Positions 8,586 through 16,404 of a stretch of 42,655 nucleotides of DNA are shown piece after piece; the first letter of the stretch is position 1, and each line of letters starts with the position of its first letter. The position numbers and the translations under genes are program-made. This DNA comes from Burkholderiaceae bacterium. Its GTDB lineage: Bacteria; Pseudomonadota; Gammaproteobacteria; Burkholderiales; Rhodocyclaceae. The stretch is from NCBI GenBank assembly GCA_021738065.1, contig JAIPCT010000024.1, positions 1-42,655 on the forward strand. Direction: 5' to 3'. The notes beneath the pieces are model-generated. The model had not been told where the DNA came from, did not search any database, and saw only the letters and a list, made by a program, of their open reading frames with translations.

Positions 8586-9412
8586 TGCAGATCCACCACA
8601 CCATCGCCGCCACCCGGGCGGCTCTTGCCGATGTCGGCCGCATTGTTTTTGTGCCGACCATGGGCAATCTGCACGATGGCCATATCGCCCTGATGCGGCA
8701 GGCGCGAGCTCATGGCGACTGCGTTGTCGCCTCGATTTTTGTCAATCGCCTGCAGTTTCGGCCCGGCGAGGATTTCGAAAAATACCCGCGCACCCTGGAG
8801 CCGGATTGCGAGCGCTTGCGCACCGCCGGCGTCGATCATCTTTTCGCACCGGATGAGCAGGAACTGTATCCGGTGCCGCAACGCTATGTGATCGAACCTC
8901 CGGCGGAGCATGCCAACATCCTCGAGGGCGAGATTCGGCCCGGCCATTTTCGCGGCGTCGCCACGGTGGTGATGAAGCTTTTTTCGGTGGTGCAGCCGCA
9001 GGCGGCGCTGTTCGGCAAGAAGGACTATCAGCAGTTCATGGTCTTGTCGGACATGGTCCGCGAATTCAGCATTCCGATCGAAGTCATTCCTGGCGAAACC
9101 GTGCGCGCCGATGACGGTCTGGCCTTGTCGTCGCGCAACGGATACCTGTCCGCGCAGGAGCGGGCGGAAGCGCCGAATCTGTTTCGGGTGCTGAGCCACG
9201 TGGTTGACTCCGTACGCAAGCGCCGGCGCGACTTTGCCGCTCTCGAGCAGGAGGCCGTTGCCGAACTTCGCGGGCGCGGTTGGGTGCCGGATTATGTTGC
9301 GCTGCGGAAAAAAGATGATTTACAATCGCCGTCCGCTCACGATTCCGGATTGGTGGTGCTGGCGGCGGCGCGATTGGGAAGCACGCGCCTCATCGACAAT
9401 CTGGAAGTTTAG
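8585..9412 (+). CDS. panC: Pantothenate synthetase (pantoate--beta-alanine ligase)
   Basis: PanC joins pantoate and beta-alanine using ATP. At 275 residues it is close to the usual length. It has the HIGH-like motif MGNLHDGH at about 26-33, the pantoate-binding segment ([20 protein letters not shown]), LFGKKDYQQ, and the KMSKS-equivalent [11 protein letters not shown]. It overlaps the panB stop. panD follows after 115 bases, completing the pathway in one transcription unit. Confidence 0.95.
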   Translation: MQIHHTIAATRAALADVGRIVFVPTMGNLHDGHIALMRQARAHGDCVVASIFVNRLQFRPGEDFEKYPRTLEPDCERLRTAGVDHLFAPDEQELYPVPQRYVIEPPAEHANILEGEIRPGHFRGVATVVMKLFSVVQPQAALFGKKDYQQFMVLSDMVREFSIPIEVIPGETVRADDGLALSSRNGYLSAQERAEAPNLFRVLSHVVDSVRKRRRDFAALEQEAVAELRGRGWVPDYVALRKKDDLQSPSAHDSGLVVLAAARLGSTRLIDNLEV

Positions 9413-9527
9413 GCCGCCGCGAAGCGCTCATGCCGGCGACGTGCCAGAAGCGAACGCAACCGGAGTTGATGTGTGCCTGGGATCTTCTTCCGGTGAGCCT
9501 CTACCTTTGCATGAGAAAGGAACGACG

Positions 9528-9911
9528 ATGCAACGCACGATGCTTCAATCCAAACTTCATAGAGTCACGGCGACCCATGCCGAGCTCCACTATGAAGGTT
9601 CCTGCGCCATCGACGAAACACTGCTTGAGGCCGCCGGGCTCAAGGAATACCAGCAAGTCGATATCTACAACGTGACCAATGGCGAGCGCTTCTCGACCTA
9701 CACCATGCGCGCGGAGCGGGATAGCGGCACGATCTCGGTCAACGGCGCCGCGGCGCGCCTGGTAGCCCCCGGCGATTTGTTGATCATCGCCGGCTACATC
9801 ATGATGGACGAAGGCGAACTGGAGGGCTACGAGCCGGATCTGGTCTACGTCGACGCCAAGAACCGCATCACGCATCACAGCCGCCAGATACCCGTTCAGG
9901 CAGTGGCCTGA
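9528..9911 (+). CDS. panD: Aspartate 1-decarboxylase, pyruvoyl-dependent
   Basis: PanD makes beta-alanine from aspartate for pantothenate synthesis. The 127-residue proenzyme begins [19 protein letters not shown] and contains the self-cleavage site YEGSC, where Gly24-Ser25 is cut and Ser25 becomes the pyruvoyl cofactor. The start is fixed by AAGGA at 9518-9522 and by family alignment; the same frame is open about 320 bases further upstream inside panC, which is a shadow. The stop is followed by a stem-forming stretch and a copy of the dispersed motif. Confidence 0.96.
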   Translation: MQRTMLQSKLHRVTATHAELHYEGSCAIDETLLEAAGLKEYQQVDIYNVTNGERFSTYTMRAERDSGTISVNGAAARLVAPGDLLIIAGYIMMDEGELEGYEPDLVYVDAKNRITHHSRQIPVQAVA

Positions 9912-9968
9912 CCAGGCCTGAAAGCCTGCTGGCGCCGGCGAGTCGTTGCGCCGCTGCGACGCTGTGAC

Positions 9969-9993
9969 GCCGTGTCGCCAGCGCCGACTTTTA
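9969..9993 (+). repeat. Dispersed 24-bp motif, intergenic copy after panD
   Basis: GCCGTGTCGCCAGCGCCGAC followed by TTTTA. Together with GA just upstream it matches the reverse complement of 35234-35260 over 27 bases with one change. The last three bases are the stop codon of the convergent FAH-family gene. CGCCAGC (9976-9982) can pair with GCTGGCG (9928-9934), so a hairpin may form at the end of the pan operon. Confidence 0.75.
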
Positions 9994-10839
9994 GGGACGC
10001 AAGCGGGTGGGGGTCACGGTTTGTGCCTGCTCCCCCAATCCGTCGATGCCGAGACGGACCTGATCACCAATCTTGAGAAAGCGGCCGCGTCCCATGCCGA
10101 CACCCTGGGGCGTGCCGGTGCAGATCACGTCGCCCGGCAGCAGGGTCATAAAGCGTGAGACATAGCTGACGATTCCCTTGCATGAAAAGATCATGTCGGC
10201 TGTGGTCGAGTCCTGCATCCGCTCGCCATTGACATCAAGCCACACTCGCAGTTGCTGTGGATCGGCGATTTCGTCCCGGCTGACCAACCAGGGACCGATG
10301 GGACTGAAACTGTCGCTGCTTTTCCCCTTGTCCCATTGACCGCCGCGTTCGAGTTGAAAGGCGCGTTCGGTCACGTCGTGAAACAGGCAATAGCCGGCCA
10401 CCCGCTCCAGCGCTCGCGATTCGGCGACGTGACGGGTTTCGCGGCCGATGACGATTCCCAGCTCGGCTTCCCAGTCCAGCTTGCTGCTGCCGATGGGCAT
10501 CAGGATCGGGTCGTTGGGGCCGGTGATGGATGTCGTGGCCTTCATGAACATCACCGGTTCGGCTGGGATCGGCATGTTCGCTTCGAGGGCATGGGCGCGA
10601 TAGTTGAGGCCAATGCCTACAATTTTTGAAATACCGGTGAACGGCACGCCCAGGCGCGGCTTGCCGCGCACGATCGGCAGGCTCTGCGGATTCAGGGCAC
10701 GCAAACGTCTTTGGCCGGCTGCCGAGATTTCACTCCAGCCGATCCCGGCGACATGGCGGGAAAGATCGCGCAGTGTGCCGTTCGCATCGATCAGACCCGG
10801 TTTTTCGCGACCACGCGGGCCGTAGCGGACCAGTTTCAT
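9991..10839 (-). CDS. Fumarylacetoacetate hydrolase (FAH) family protein
   Basis: The 282-residue protein has the two-part FAH fold. An N-terminal domain (MKLVRYGPRGREKPGLID) is followed by the catalytic domain with IGLNYRAHALE, the metal-binding acidic residues in WEAELGIVIG, FHDVTERAFQ, and the closing GDVICTGTPQGVG. Members hydrolyse or decarboxylate C-C bonds in aromatic breakdown products (fumarylpyruvate, acylpyruvates, oxaloacetate), and the exact substrate cannot be chosen here. It starts 36 bases after the MCE gene stop and may be the last gene of that operon, though it has no obvious link to lipid transport. Its stop codon is in the dispersed motif. Confidence 0.88.
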   Translation of the reverse strand: MKLVRYGPRGREKPGLIDANGTLRDLSRHVAGIGWSEISAAGQRRLRALNPQSLPIVRGKPRLGVPFTGISKIVGIGLNYRAHALEANMPIPAEPVMFMKATTSITGPNDPILMPIGSSKLDWEAELGIVIGRETRHVAESRALERVAGYCLFHDVTERAFQLERGGQWDKGKSSDSFSPIGPWLVSRDEIADPQQLRVWLDVNGERMQDSTTADMIFSCKGIVSYVSRFMTLLPGDVICTGTPQGVGMGRGRFLKIGDQVRLGIDGLGEQAQTVTPTRLRP

Positions 10840-10875
10840 TGTGTCTCCTTGTGGATGGGGGCGTTGAGTGCTGCG

Positions 10876-11892
10876 TCAGGATGGATCTTTCTTGCGCTTT
10901 CCGCGCAAGATCGCCTCCGGCTGTTCATCCAGGGTTTCCGCCAGCAGGCGCAGGGCATTGGCGGCACGGGTGATTTCTTTCAGCGCGGCGTTGACGTTGG
11001 TCATCGCCGGCGACTCCTGCTCGGTAAGGTGGCGCACCGCCGCCGCGGCTTTCGCCAGTTCCTCGCTGGCTTGGCTCATCCCCTCGACCATGCGCGAATC
11101 GGGTTGCGCCAGTCCGGCAACCCGGTCAGCGGCGGTATCGAGCTTGACCATTGCCGCTTGCGCGGCCAGCAGCGCCTTGTTCAATTCGGCAAGATTGGCC
11201 CTGACATCGTTGAGGATGGGCCCCCCCTGAGCGTCGAAGCGGGCCGCCAGCGACTCAAGGTGGCGCAAGGTCGCTTCCAGCCGCTGCGGCAGTTCCTGCG
11301 TCGTCCGCGCCGACATCAGTTTATTGACCGCGCTGCTGATTGCGGCGACGTCGGTGAGAAAGCTGTCCATGGGGAAGCCTTCAAGCTTGGTGGCCAGTTC
11401 CTGCACGGTCGTGCGTATGGTCGGAATTTCGCTGAGATCGGGGTCGAGCGCGGCAAAAACCGCCGGTTTGTCGGGGTGAAAATCGAGGTCGACGTACAAC
11501 TGGCCGGTGAGCAGACTTTGCATCCGCAGCCGTGCGCGCAAGCCCCGTTCGACCAACTGTTGCACCGTCGCGCGATCGCGCAGGTCGATCGGCTCGCCGC
11601 CGCTCGCGCGCACCGCCTGCGGCTCCAGTTCAATCATTACCGGCACCACGAAGCGGCGACTATGCGGGTCGAGGCCGAGCTGGATTTGCTTGACCGTGCC
11701 GACCTTGACTCCAAGGAATACCACCGGTGCGCCGACCTGCAGCCCCTGCGCCGCGCCGGCAAAGTACAAAACATGTTGCCGCCGCTCGCCAAACCAGTTG
11801 CCGCCGGCCAGTAGCAGGGTGGTGGCGACGGCCAGTGCGGCGGCGCCAACGACGAAGGCGCCGATCAGCGTGGGATTGGCCTTGCGGCTCAT
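10876..11892 (-). CDS. MCE-domain (MlaD-like) substrate-binding protein of an ABC lipid transporter
   Basis: The 338-residue protein has a short cytoplasmic start (MSRKANPTLIGAF), one membrane span at about 10-28 (IGAFVVGAAALAVATTLLLA), and an MCE domain (VGAPVVFLGVKVGTVKQIQL). A long helical periplasmic region rich in Ala, Leu and Glu follows. This matches MlaD/PqiB-type proteins, which carry phospholipids between the membranes. It is much longer than E. coli MlaD (about 180), so it belongs to a longer-tailed subgroup. The start overlaps the ATPase stop as ATGA, which indicates coupling. No auxiliary lipoprotein (MlaC- or PqiC-like) gene follows. Confidence 0.88.
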   Translation of the reverse strand: MSRKANPTLIGAFVVGAAALAVATTLLLAGGNWFGERRQHVLYFAGAAQGLQVGAPVVFLGVKVGTVKQIQLGLDPHSRRFVVPVMIELEPQAVRASGGEPIDLRDRATVQQLVERGLRARLRMQSLLTGQLYVDLDFHPDKPAVFAALDPDLSEIPTIRTTVQELATKLEGFPMDSFLTDVAAISSAVNKLMSARTTQELPQRLEATLRHLESLAARFDAQGGPILNDVRANLAELNKALLAAQAAMVKLDTAADRVAGLAQPDSRMVEGMSQASEELAKAAAAVRHLTEQESPAMTNVNAALKEITRAANALRLLAETLDEQPEAILRGKRKKDPS

Positions 11893-12644
11893 GCAGTGCC
11901 CCCGCGGGTGAGGAAATTGCGCACCTTGGGATGTCCGTTCTTCAGCGCTTCCTGCGGATTGCCGGTGGCGATCATGGTGTGGCTTTCGGAATCGAGATAA
12001 ATCGAATTGTTGCCGATACTGAGGATGCTGGCCAGTTCGTGCGTTACGACGACGATGGTGGTGCCGAGACTGTCGCGCAGTTCGACGATCAATTCGTCGA
12101 GGCGGCGTGCCGTCAGTGGGTCGAGGCCCGACGAGGGCTCGTCGATGACCAGGATGTCGGGGTCGAGCGCCATCGCCCGCGCCAGGCCGGCGCGTTTTTT
12201 CATGCCGCCGGAAAGCTCGGACGGATAGAACTCCTCGAAGCCGGCGAGCCCGACCAGCGCCAGCTTGAAAGCGACGATCTCGTCGACGCGATCCTGCGGC
12301 AGGCCGGTGTATTCGGCGATCGGCAGGGCGACGTTTTCGGCCAGCGTCAACGAACTCCACAGCGCGCCACCCTGGAACAGGATGCCGAGGCGGCGCTTGA
12401 GCCGCTGCCGCGCCTCCGGCTCGACGTTCCAGAAATCCTCACCGCCGTAGAGCACGGTGCCGGCGGCGGGCCGTTGCAGGCCGACCAGGGCGCGCATCAG
12501 CGTGGTCTTGCCGCAGCCGTTGCCGCCCATGACGACGAAGATGTCGCCCTGGTTGACGGTGAACTCGATGCCGCGCTGGACGATGAATTCGCCGTAGGCC
12601 ATCGTCAGGTCGCGGACTTCGATGTGGGGGGCGTTGTCCATCAT
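11889..12644 (-). CDS. ABC transporter ATPase, MlaF-like
   Basis: This 251-residue nucleotide-binding subunit drives the MCE transporter. It has Walker A (GGNGCGKTTL), the signature LSGGMKKRAGLARAMALDP, Walker B (ILVIDEPSSGLDP) and the switch histidine (VVVTHE). GGNGCGKT and the GMKKR signature are typical of MlaF. There are two adjacent ATGs. The second (12639-12641) stands 4 bases after GGAGG, the first only 1 base, so the second may be the real start. That GGAGG comes from the repeat unit upstream (12642-12829). Confidence 0.92.
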   Translation of the reverse strand: MMDNAPHIEVRDLTMAYGEFIVQRGIEFTVNQGDIFVVMGGNGCGKTTLMRALVGLQRPAAGTVLYGGEDFWNVEPEARQRLKRRLGILFQGGALWSSLTLAENVALPIAEYTGLPQDRVDEIVAFKLALVGLAGFEEFYPSELSGGMKKRAGLARAMALDPDILVIDEPSSGLDPLTARRLDELIVELRDSLGTTIVVVTHELASILSIGNNSIYLDSESHTMIATGNPQEALKNGHPKVRNFLTRGGTA

Positions 12645-12829
12645 GCCTCCGCCGGGCCGTCCCGAGGAGGCATGCGCGGCTTGCCCCCTCTGGGGGTGGG
12701 GGACAGCGAGCCGGGTTTGCGAGCGTGGGGGGCCACGTTGTTCACCATGCCTCCGCCGGGCCGCCCCAAGGAGGCATGCGCCCCCCCTGTGGGGGGCAGC
12801 GAGCCGGGTTTGCGAGCGTTAGGGGCCAT
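12641..12829 (-). repeat. Two-unit direct repeat forming a 62-codon ORF between mla permease and ATPase genes
   Basis: Two similar units (12642-12736 and 12746-12829) share CATGCCTCCGCCGGGCCG, a GGAGGCATGCGC stretch, a C/G-run hairpin, and AGCGAGCCGGGTTTGCGAGC. On the minus strand they make one open frame that starts with an ATG touching the permease stop (TAAATG) and ends in a TGA overlapping the ATPase start (ATGA). The product would contain two copies of the pattern A-P-x-A-R-K-P-G-S-L. Repeats of this kind (GCTCGCAAACCCGGCTCGCTG core) are, from memory, common near gene starts in some betaproteobacterial genomes. Whether the peptide is made is unknown. Confidence 0.8.
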
Positions 12830-13963
12830 TTAGATACCCAACTGGTAATAGACGATGGTCATGATCGAGGCGACGATGGTGATCAGCAGGATCGCGGTAA
12901 CCACGGCGGACGTGGCCGCATGGCCCACCGCCTCGGCGCTGCGGCCGCACTGCATGCCGCGCAGGCAGCCGGCAAAGGCGATCATCGCGCCATACACCGT
13001 GCCCTTGGACAGGCCGACGGCGAAATGCTTGAGTTCAAGCGCACGCAGAGTTTCCGTGTAGTACTCGAAGACGCCGATGTCGAAGACGGTCACCGACACC
13101 AGCAGTCCCGCCAGCATGCCGATGAAGCCCGAGTAGAGCGTGAGCAGCGGCACCATCAGCATCAGTGCCAGCATGCGCGGCAGCACCAGGAAGTCGATGG
13201 CGGAGATGCCCAGCGTCTTGTAGGCATCGATCTCCTCGTTGACCTGCATGGTGCCAAGCTGGGCGGCGAAGGCCGCGCCAGTGCGACCGGCGATGATGAT
13301 GCCGGTCATCAAGGCGCCGACTTCGCGCACCATGCCGATCGCCACAAGATCGGCGATGAATACTTGCGCGCCGACCAGGCGCAATTGGTCGGCGCCGAGA
13401 TAGGCCAGGATCAGGCCGACGAGAAAGCTGATCACTGAGACGATGGGCAGCGCGCGCGGCCCGACTTCCTCGATTTCGAGCCACAGGTCGCGGCGGCGAA
13501 AGCGGGCGCGCCCGGTCAGCAGCCGCAGCAGGGACAGTGTGACCTCGCCGAGGAAGCCGAGCATCTGCGGCGCGCCGTGAAAGAATCCCAGGCTTGCCGC
13601 GCCGACCGAGGCTAGCAAACCTGCTGCGTCATCGCTCCGGCTGGCCAGTTCCTGCTCCGGTACGGCGATCGCCATCGCCAGCAATCGTTGCGCCCCCGGT
13701 GGGAGCCCACCGAAATCAACGGCAATATCGCGATCCATGCAGAGCTTGCCGATCACGAAAACAAAACTGGGTAGCCCCGAATCCCAGTCGGCGAGCCGGC
13801 TGGTATCAAAGCGGATGTGGCGGATCTGTGGATTCAGCCGCTCTTGCAGGCTATCGGCCGAAGGCAGATGCTGGTCGATGCACCAGCATCCACCGAGAAC
13901 TACGGTCAGGGCGTCGGCGCCCGCCGGCTGCAGATCAAGCTGCCATCCTGCATCGCTGCGCAT
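12830..13963 (-). CDS. ABC transporter permease, MlaE family with N-terminal STAS-like domain
   Basis: The 377-residue protein has an N-terminal soluble part of about 110 residues resembling a STAS domain (DLQPAGADALTVVLGGCW, IRHIRFDTSRLADWDSGLPS). A MlaE permease domain with several membrane spans follows (ALPIVSVISFLVGLILAYLG, VGALMTGIIIAGRTGAAFAA, MLALMLMVPLLTLYSGFIGM). The motif GRTGAAFAAQLGTMQVNEEIDA is characteristic of MlaE. It would form the membrane part of a phospholipid transporter with the ATPase and MCE protein downstream. Permeases with a fused STAS-like domain form a known MlaE subgroup. It begins 12 bases after the helicase stop. Confidence 0.92.
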   Translation of the reverse strand: MRSDAGWQLDLQPAGADALTVVLGGCWCIDQHLPSADSLQERLNPQIRHIRFDTSRLADWDSGLPSFVFVIGKLCMDRDIAVDFGGLPPGAQRLLAMAIAVPEQELASRSDDAAGLLASVGAASLGFFHGAPQMLGFLGEVTLSLLRLLTGRARFRRRDLWLEIEEVGPRALPIVSVISFLVGLILAYLGADQLRLVGAQVFIADLVAIGMVREVGALMTGIIIAGRTGAAFAAQLGTMQVNEEIDAYKTLGISAIDFLVLPRMLALMLMVPLLTLYSGFIGMLAGLLVSVTVFDIGVFEYYTETLRALELKHFAVGLSKGTVYGAMIAFAGCLRGMQCGRSAEAVGHAATSAVVTAILLITIVASIMTIVYYQLGI

Positions 13964-13975
13964 GGCCGACTTATT

Positions 13976-15538
13976 CTATTTCTTGCCTAGTCCGCCGAGT
14001 AGCGCGGCAACCGGTTTTTGTGGACGACTCGGCGACGGCTTGCCGGCAGCGGCTTCGACCGCATTGGTTTTACTGACGTATGGCTTGTTCGGGTCGAAAT
14101 CCAGTTTCGGCAGACGCGAATCGATCCGCGGCAGATGGGCTGCGGGTGATGGAAGATGAGGCGGTGGCCGGCGATCATGCTGCTTGGTTTCGCGCTCGCG
14201 GCGCTTCTCTTCGTGCTCGCGGCGATGGCCGCCGCCACCGCTGCGCTCGCGCCCGCGTTCGCGTTCTGGCGGCGCACTGCCAAGATTGAAGCCGGTGATC
14301 TCGACGCGGTCGATCTTGCGCTTGATCAGCTTCTCGATGTCGGCCAAGCGCTGGGTTTCCTCGGGTGCGAAGAGCGAAGTGGCGTTGCCCGATTTGCCGG
14401 CGCGGCCGGTGCGGCCGATGCGATGGATGTAGTCCTCGGCGGTATGCGGCAATTCGTAATTGATGACGTGGGGCAGATCGTCGATGTCCAGTCCGCGCGC
14501 GGCGACGTCGGTGGCAACCAGGACGCGGATCTTGCCGGACTTGAAGGCTTCCAGCGCCTCGGTGCGCTGTTGCTGGCTCTTGTCGCCGTGAATGGCATCG
14601 GCGGCGATGTCTTGACGCTCGAGGTATACCGCCAGCCGGCTGGCACCGAACTTGGTGCCGACGAAGACCAGCACCTGCTTGGCATTTTCCTCGTCGTGTG
14701 TCAGCAGATGCACCAGCAGGCTGCGCTTGAGGTCTGATGCCACGGGGTAAACCCGGTGGGTAACGGTCTCGGTCACCATGTTGCGCCGCGCTACCTCAAT
14801 CAGTTGCGGTGCCTTGAGCATGCTGTCTGCGAGATTCTTGATCTCGTTGGAGAAGGTCGCCGAGAACAGCAGGCTCTGGCGTTCCTTTGGCAGCATGGCG
14901 AGGATGCGTTTGATGTCCGGAATGAAGCCCATGTCCAGCATGCGGTCAGCCTCATCAAGCACCAGCACTTCGACGGCATTGAAGCTGACGCTTTTCTGCT
15001 GCACGTGGTCGAGCAGGCGGCCCGGCGTGGCGACGACAATCTCGCGGCCCTCGCGCAGTTCGGCAATCTGCGGCCGGATATCGACACCGCCGTAGATGCA
15101 GACGGAACGCAGCGGCAGGTGTTTGCTGTAGGTGACCACGCTTTGATGCACCTGCATTGCCAGCTCGCGTGTCGGCGCCAGAATCAGCGCGCGCACCGGA
15201 TGACGGGCGGGGGAGGGCGAGCTGCTGGCATAACGGGCCAGGCGTTGCAAAAGCGGGAGGGTGAAGCCGGCGGTTTTGCCGGTGCCGGTCTGGGCGCCAC
15301 CCATGACGTCCTTGCCGGCCATGATGATGGGAATGGCCTGTACCTGAATCGGTGTCGGTGTCGTGTAGCCGGCGTCGGCGATGGCGCGCAACAATTCGGG
15401 CAACAGCCCCAATTGGGCAAAAGTTCCCGCAGGGACGCAGGGCGCCGGCGCTGGCAGGACGGCGGCCAGCGCTGCCTCCTGGGTGGCGTCCAAGCTTGCG
15501 TCGGCGGAATGGGCAATACTGTCTGGGGTCGCGTTCAA
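13976..15538 (-). CDS. DEAD-box RNA helicase, RhlE-like
   Basis: The 520-residue protein carries the helicase motifs in order: Q motif (GYTTPTPIQVQAIP), motif I (AQTGTGKTAGF), Ia (PTRELAMQV), GG and TPGR (TPGRLLDHV), motif II (VLDEADRMLDMGF), III (SATFS), then ARGLDI and HRIGRTGRAGK in domain 2. The C-terminal tail is basic and low in complexity (REREREREKR-type, then proline-rich) as in RhlE proteins, which remodel RNA in ribosome assembly or decay. No ATG is near the start. The best initiation is the TTG at 15538, 5 bases after AGGAG. A 37-codon upstream ORF ends in that same TTGA. A weaker copy of the dispersed motif lies in the N-terminal coding part. Confidence 0.93.
   Translation of the reverse strand: MNATPDSIAHSADASLDATQEAALAAVLPAPAPCVPAGTFAQLGLLPELLRAIADAGYTTPTPIQVQAIPIIMAGKDVMGGAQTGTGKTAGFTLPLLQRLARYASSSPSPARHPVRALILAPTRELAMQVHQSVVTYSKHLPLRSVCIYGGVDIRPQIAELREGREIVVATPGRLLDHVQQKSVSFNAVEVLVLDEADRMLDMGFIPDIKRILAMLPKERQSLLFSATFSNEIKNLADSMLKAPQLIEVARRNMVTETVTHRVYPVASDLKRSLLVHLLTHDEENAKQVLVFVGTKFGASRLAVYLERQDIAADAIHGDKSQQQRTEALEAFKSGKIRVLVATDVAARGLDIDDLPHVINYELPHTAEDYIHRIGRTGRAGKSGNATSLFAPEETQRLADIEKLIKRKIDRVEITGFNLGSAPPERERGRERSGGGGHRREHEEKRRERETKQHDRRPPPHLPSPAAHLPRIDSRLPKLDFDPNKPYVSKTNAVEAAAGKPSPSRPQKPVAALLGGLGKK
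15444..15465 (-). repeat. Dispersed 24-bp motif, weak copy inside helicase gene
   Basis: On the minus strand, GCCGTCCTGCCAGCGCCGGC shares GCCGTC and GCCAGCGCCG with the family but has three changes and lacks the T run. This is the least certain copy. Confidence 0.35.
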
Positions 15539-15648
15539 ATGAACTCCTGAATCGGCCTGCCCCTCGCGGGGAACCGGTTCAGGCGGCGAAGCGCTTGAGG
15601 AAGATGCGGCAGGATGCCGAATTGGGCGCCAACCGGCAGGGCGCGCAT
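15535..15648 (-). CDS. Putative 37-residue upstream ORF coupled to the helicase gene
   Basis: An ATG at 15648 opens a 37-codon frame beginning MRALPVGAQFGILPHLPQAL. Its TGA overlaps the TTG start of the helicase (TTGA). A -10-like TACAAT (15661-15656) lies only 7 bases before the ATG and no Shine-Dalgarno precedes it, so a transcript from it would be leaderless. The arrangement suggests translational coupling or a leader peptide that controls the helicase. No convincing -35 box is seen, and the peptide resembles nothing I know. It could be chance. Confidence 0.35.
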   Translation of the reverse strand: MRALPVGAQFGILPHLPQALRRLNRFPARGRPIQEFI

Positions 15649-15702
15649 GACGCGTATTGTATTACAGTCGGTCCGCCCCTGTGCCGACCGCCCAATCCGG
15701 GC

Positions 15703-16404
15703 TCATTTGAACAGGCCCTTGATCGCGGCGCCGGCCTTGTCCAGCGTATCTCCGGTGGACTTCATCAGACGCTCAAAACTCACGGCGCCGGTCAGTCTGG
15801 CTTTCAAAGCGCCGGTGACTTCCTGTCCAAGCTCGCCAGGAGTGATTCCACCCTTGTCCTTGCCGATATTTTTCAGGGTGATATCGGGCAGCGCGAGGTC
15901 AATGGTTTTCCCATTCATGAAGGGCGCACTGGCTTGCGCTTTGGCGTTGCGGATGGTGAGTTCCTCGACGATCAGCTTCTTGCCTTGCCGTGCGTTGCCA
16001 GCCGGGCCAAGATAGGCGCTGATGTTCTTCTGTATCGCGTCGAAGTTGGTCAAGGAATCGCCTTTTTCGTAGATCACGTCGGGAGCAATGATGGCGATGC
16101 GGCGAATCAGGATGACATTTTCGGCGAGAGTCGCCTGATCGATTTCGACATCGATCCTGCTGACCTTGAGCGCATGCGCGGTTTTGAACCCGGCCGGATT
16201 GGCGACGAGCAGATGACTGACGACCGCTTTGCCGTCGGTTGGCCTGATCTTTACGGCCTCGACATTGACCTTTGCCTTTGTCATGGCAGTGCCATAGTCG
16301 GCAATGGCGTCTTTGATCAGGCCGTCAATACTGTCGGAAAGCCAGAACAGGCTCGCACCGATGATTGCCGCAACCACAAGCAGTCCGGTCGCGAGCTTTT
16401 TCAT
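15703..16404 (-). CDS. Membrane-anchored AsmA-like periplasmic protein, unknown function
   Basis: The 233-residue protein has one N-terminal hydrophobic segment (MKKLATGLLVVAAIIGASLFW), a signal anchor or uncleaved signal. The rest is mainly beta, with the repeating pattern of AsmA/DUF748-type proteins (VNVEAVKIRPTDGKAVVSHL, then VSRIDVEIDQATLAENVIL and IVEELTIRNAKAQ). Such proteins are linked to outer-membrane assembly or lipid transfer; here the assignment rests on pattern only. The start ATG overlaps the esterase stop as ATGA. I preferred 16404 to the longer open frame because it gives a normal signal-like start and the coupling. Confidence 0.7.
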   Translation of the reverse strand: MKKLATGLLVVAAIIGASLFWLSDSIDGLIKDAIADYGTAMTKAKVNVEAVKIRPTDGKAVVSHLLVANPAGFKTAHALKVSRIDVEIDQATLAENVILIRRIAIIAPDVIYEKGDSLTNFDAIQKNISAYLGPAGNARQGKKLIVEELTIRNAKAQASAPFMNGKTIDLALPDITLKNIGKDKGGITPGELGQEVTGALKARLTGAVSFERLMKSTGDTLDKAGAAIKGLFK

